Shown: positions 60,201 to 63,200 of the stretch, piece after piece
Layout of the letters: each line of letters begins with the position of its first letter
Position numbering within the stretch: the stretch's first letter is position 1
From: Symsagittifera roscoffensis
Taxonomy: Eukaryota > Xenacoelomorpha > Acoela > Convolutidae
DNA length: 64,000 nucleotides
Assembly: GCF_963678635.1 (NCBI RefSeq)
Contig: NC_087069.1
Span: forward strand, 5,069,472-5,133,471
Direction: 5' to 3'
Translations under genes and position numbers: made by a program
Notes under the pieces: generated by a model
Database searches by the model: none
What the model was told of the DNA's origin: nothing
Seen by the model: only the letters and a program-made list of their open reading frames with translations

Positions 60201-63200
60201 CGATAAAAAAAATTCGAGAAAAAAAATCCACTTTTGATTTATTGAATTTGCCACTTGCGTTTCAATAGCAGGAAATATATTGCGCGCTAATTTTCCAAAG
60301 TTGGCCAAACTAGAAATTTTCAAATCCCCATATCTTTATAAAAAAACTATCACATGTGAAAATATCTTTTGAATTTGAATTGCAGAAACCAGTACCTCTA
60401 AGATGATAATAAAGGAGGTTCCTCAAAGAAGGCTAGTTAAGAAATCAGGTTTTTGCCCATTGTTTTCAAATTAGTCTAGTTTTTTTCTGCGTGCCAGGGT
60501 TGACGTCCATAAAAGAAAAATGCTTATCATACAATTTCATATATGGCGACTATGGAAAAAAAGCGTATCATACAATTTTTATACGAAAACTAAAAACTGT
60601 TTAAAACGTTTTTGGAGAAACACTGAGAGAAATACTTCATGATTTCAATTCCGGTCAAAAAAATGCTTCTCATATAACTTTCATATATGAAAATTATATT
60701 ATATGCATTTTTTCTTAAGCAAAAACAAATTTGAAGAAAAAAATTATTAATACCTTTTTCGGTTGCAAATTTGCTTTTGTGCTCATATATGAATTTTCGT
60801 AAACAAAAAATTTTGCATGCAAAAATTGACTTTTTCTGTTTATAACGTAGTACAGGATGAGTTTTTCACCCAAAAAATCCAAAAATCACAAAAATGTGTT
60901 TTTTTTTAAACACGATTATTAATTTTTTATTTCATTTGCTAAGATAAAAATAAATATGTAAAAAAGTAAGCCCTTTTTCTCGAATACCAAAATTTTCAAA
61001 CCAAAATATATCCAGTTATATACACAAATTTACGTTTTTGGTATATAATTCCATGTGAAAATGTAAAAAATAACGTAGGTGGCAAAATCAATAAATGCAG
61101 TTTATCTGCGTGGTAACTGCCAGTTACACTCTTGATTTTCTTATGACCAAAAGTCCAGGGTTAGTGTTTTGGATGAAACAAAAATTTTCAAAACTAATAT
61201 TTTTTGGTATTTTCTTTGATGGAAAAAATGCTTATCATACAATTTCATATTATAGAAAATTGCCTATCTTAATATTTCATAGTATGGAAAAAATGCTTGT
61301 CATGCTATTTTCATAGTATTTATTTTGGTCCATGAAATAGTATGATAGGCATTTGTTTCATAATTTGAAATATTATGATAAGAATTTTTTGTCAACCCGG
61401 GCGGTGTGATAAAAAAAATTTGCACAAAAAAAACAGAACCTAGGCAAGTTCGACAATGGTGTTAAAATCGGCCAATTTGAAACCGCTTTTTCTAAACAAA
61501 GACACAAGTTATTACGGCTGAAAAGTTTCAAAAAAAGTAATTTTCTCAATTCGTTAGAGTCGTTAGAAATAAACAATTGAGAAAAGCAAAAATCCCATAC
61601 ATATTCAGTTAAGCTCAAGTTTAACGTTCTGACTGCCATTTAAAATCATGCTTGTTTTTTCCAAAAAAAAAACTTTTTTTTTTTCAAAACCAAAAAAGTT
61701 TTTTCTTGTCAAAACGTAAACGGAAAAAATTCAAATTTTCATCCCCCTCACTCACGCTCTGTAAAGAAAAAAAGAACATGTTTTGGTCCGATAAAAAAAA
61801 TTCGAGAAAAAAAATCCACTTTTGATTTATTCAATTTGCCACTTGCGCTTCAATAGCAGGAAATATATTGCGCGCTAATTTTCCAAAGTTGGCCAAACTA
61901 GAAATTTTCAAATCCCCATATCTTTATAAAAAAACTATCACATGTGAAAATATCTTTTAAATTTGAATTGCAGAAACCAGTACCTCTAAGATGATAATAA
62001 AGGAGGTTCCTCAAAGAAGGCTAGTTAAGAAATCAGGTTTTTGCCCATTGTTTTCAAATTAGTCTAGTTTTTTTCTGCGTGCCCGGGTTGACGTCCATAA
62101 AGGAAAAATGCTTATCATACAATTTCATATATGGCGACTATGGAAAAAAAAGCGTATCATACAATTTTTATACGAAAACTAAAAACTGTTTTAAACGTTT
62201 TTGGAGAAACACTGAGAGAAATACTTCATGATTTCAATTCCGGTCAAAAAAATGCTTCTCATATAACTTTCATATATGAAAATTATATTATATACATTTT
62301 TTCTTAAGCAAAAACAAATTTGAAGAAAAAAATTATTAATACCTTTTTCGGTTGCAAATTTGCTTTTGTGCTCATATATGAATTTTCGCAAACAAAAAAT
62401 TTTGCATGCAAAAATTGACTTTTTCTGTTTATAACGTAGTACAGGATGAGTTTTTCACCCAAAAAATCCAAAAATCACAAAAATGTGTTTTTTTTTAAAC
62501 ACGATTATTAATTTTTTATTTCATTTGCTAAGATAAAAATAAATATGTAAAAAAGTAAGCCCTTTTTCTCGAATACCAAAATTTTCAAACCAAAAATTAT
62601 CCAGTTATATACACAAATTTACGTTTTTGGTATATAATTCCATGTGAAAATGTAAAAAATAACGTAGGTAGCAAAATCACCAAATGCAGTTTATCTGCGT
62701 GGTAACTGCCAGTTACACTCTTGATTTTCTTATGACCAAAAGTCCAGGGTTAGTGTTTTGGATGAAACAAAAATTTTCAAAACTAATATTTTTTGGTATT
62801 TTCTTTGATGGAAAAAATGCTTATCATACAATTTCATATTATAGAAAATTGCCTATCTTAATAATTCATAGTATGGAAAAAATGCTTGTCATGCTATTTT
62901 CATAGTATTTATTTTGGTCCATGAAATAGTATGATAGGCATTTGTTTCATAATTTGAAATATTATGTTAAGAATTTTTTGTCAACCCGGGCGGTGTGATA
63001 AAAAAAATTTGCACAAAAAAAACAGAACCTAGGCAAGTTCGACAATGGTGTTAAAATCGGCCAATTTGAAACCGCTTTGTCTAAACAAAGACACAAGTTA
63101 TTACGGCTGAAAAGTTTTTAAAAAAGTAATTTTCTCAGTTCGTTAGGGTCGTTAGAAATAAACAATTGAGAAAAGCAAAAAACCCATACATATTCAGTTA

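Noticed and set aside
59509-62905. 73-codon MQFICVV frame conserved three times
   Set aside because: Conservation is explained by the recent 1.59-kb triplication; it lies in the TIR element and lacks coding features.
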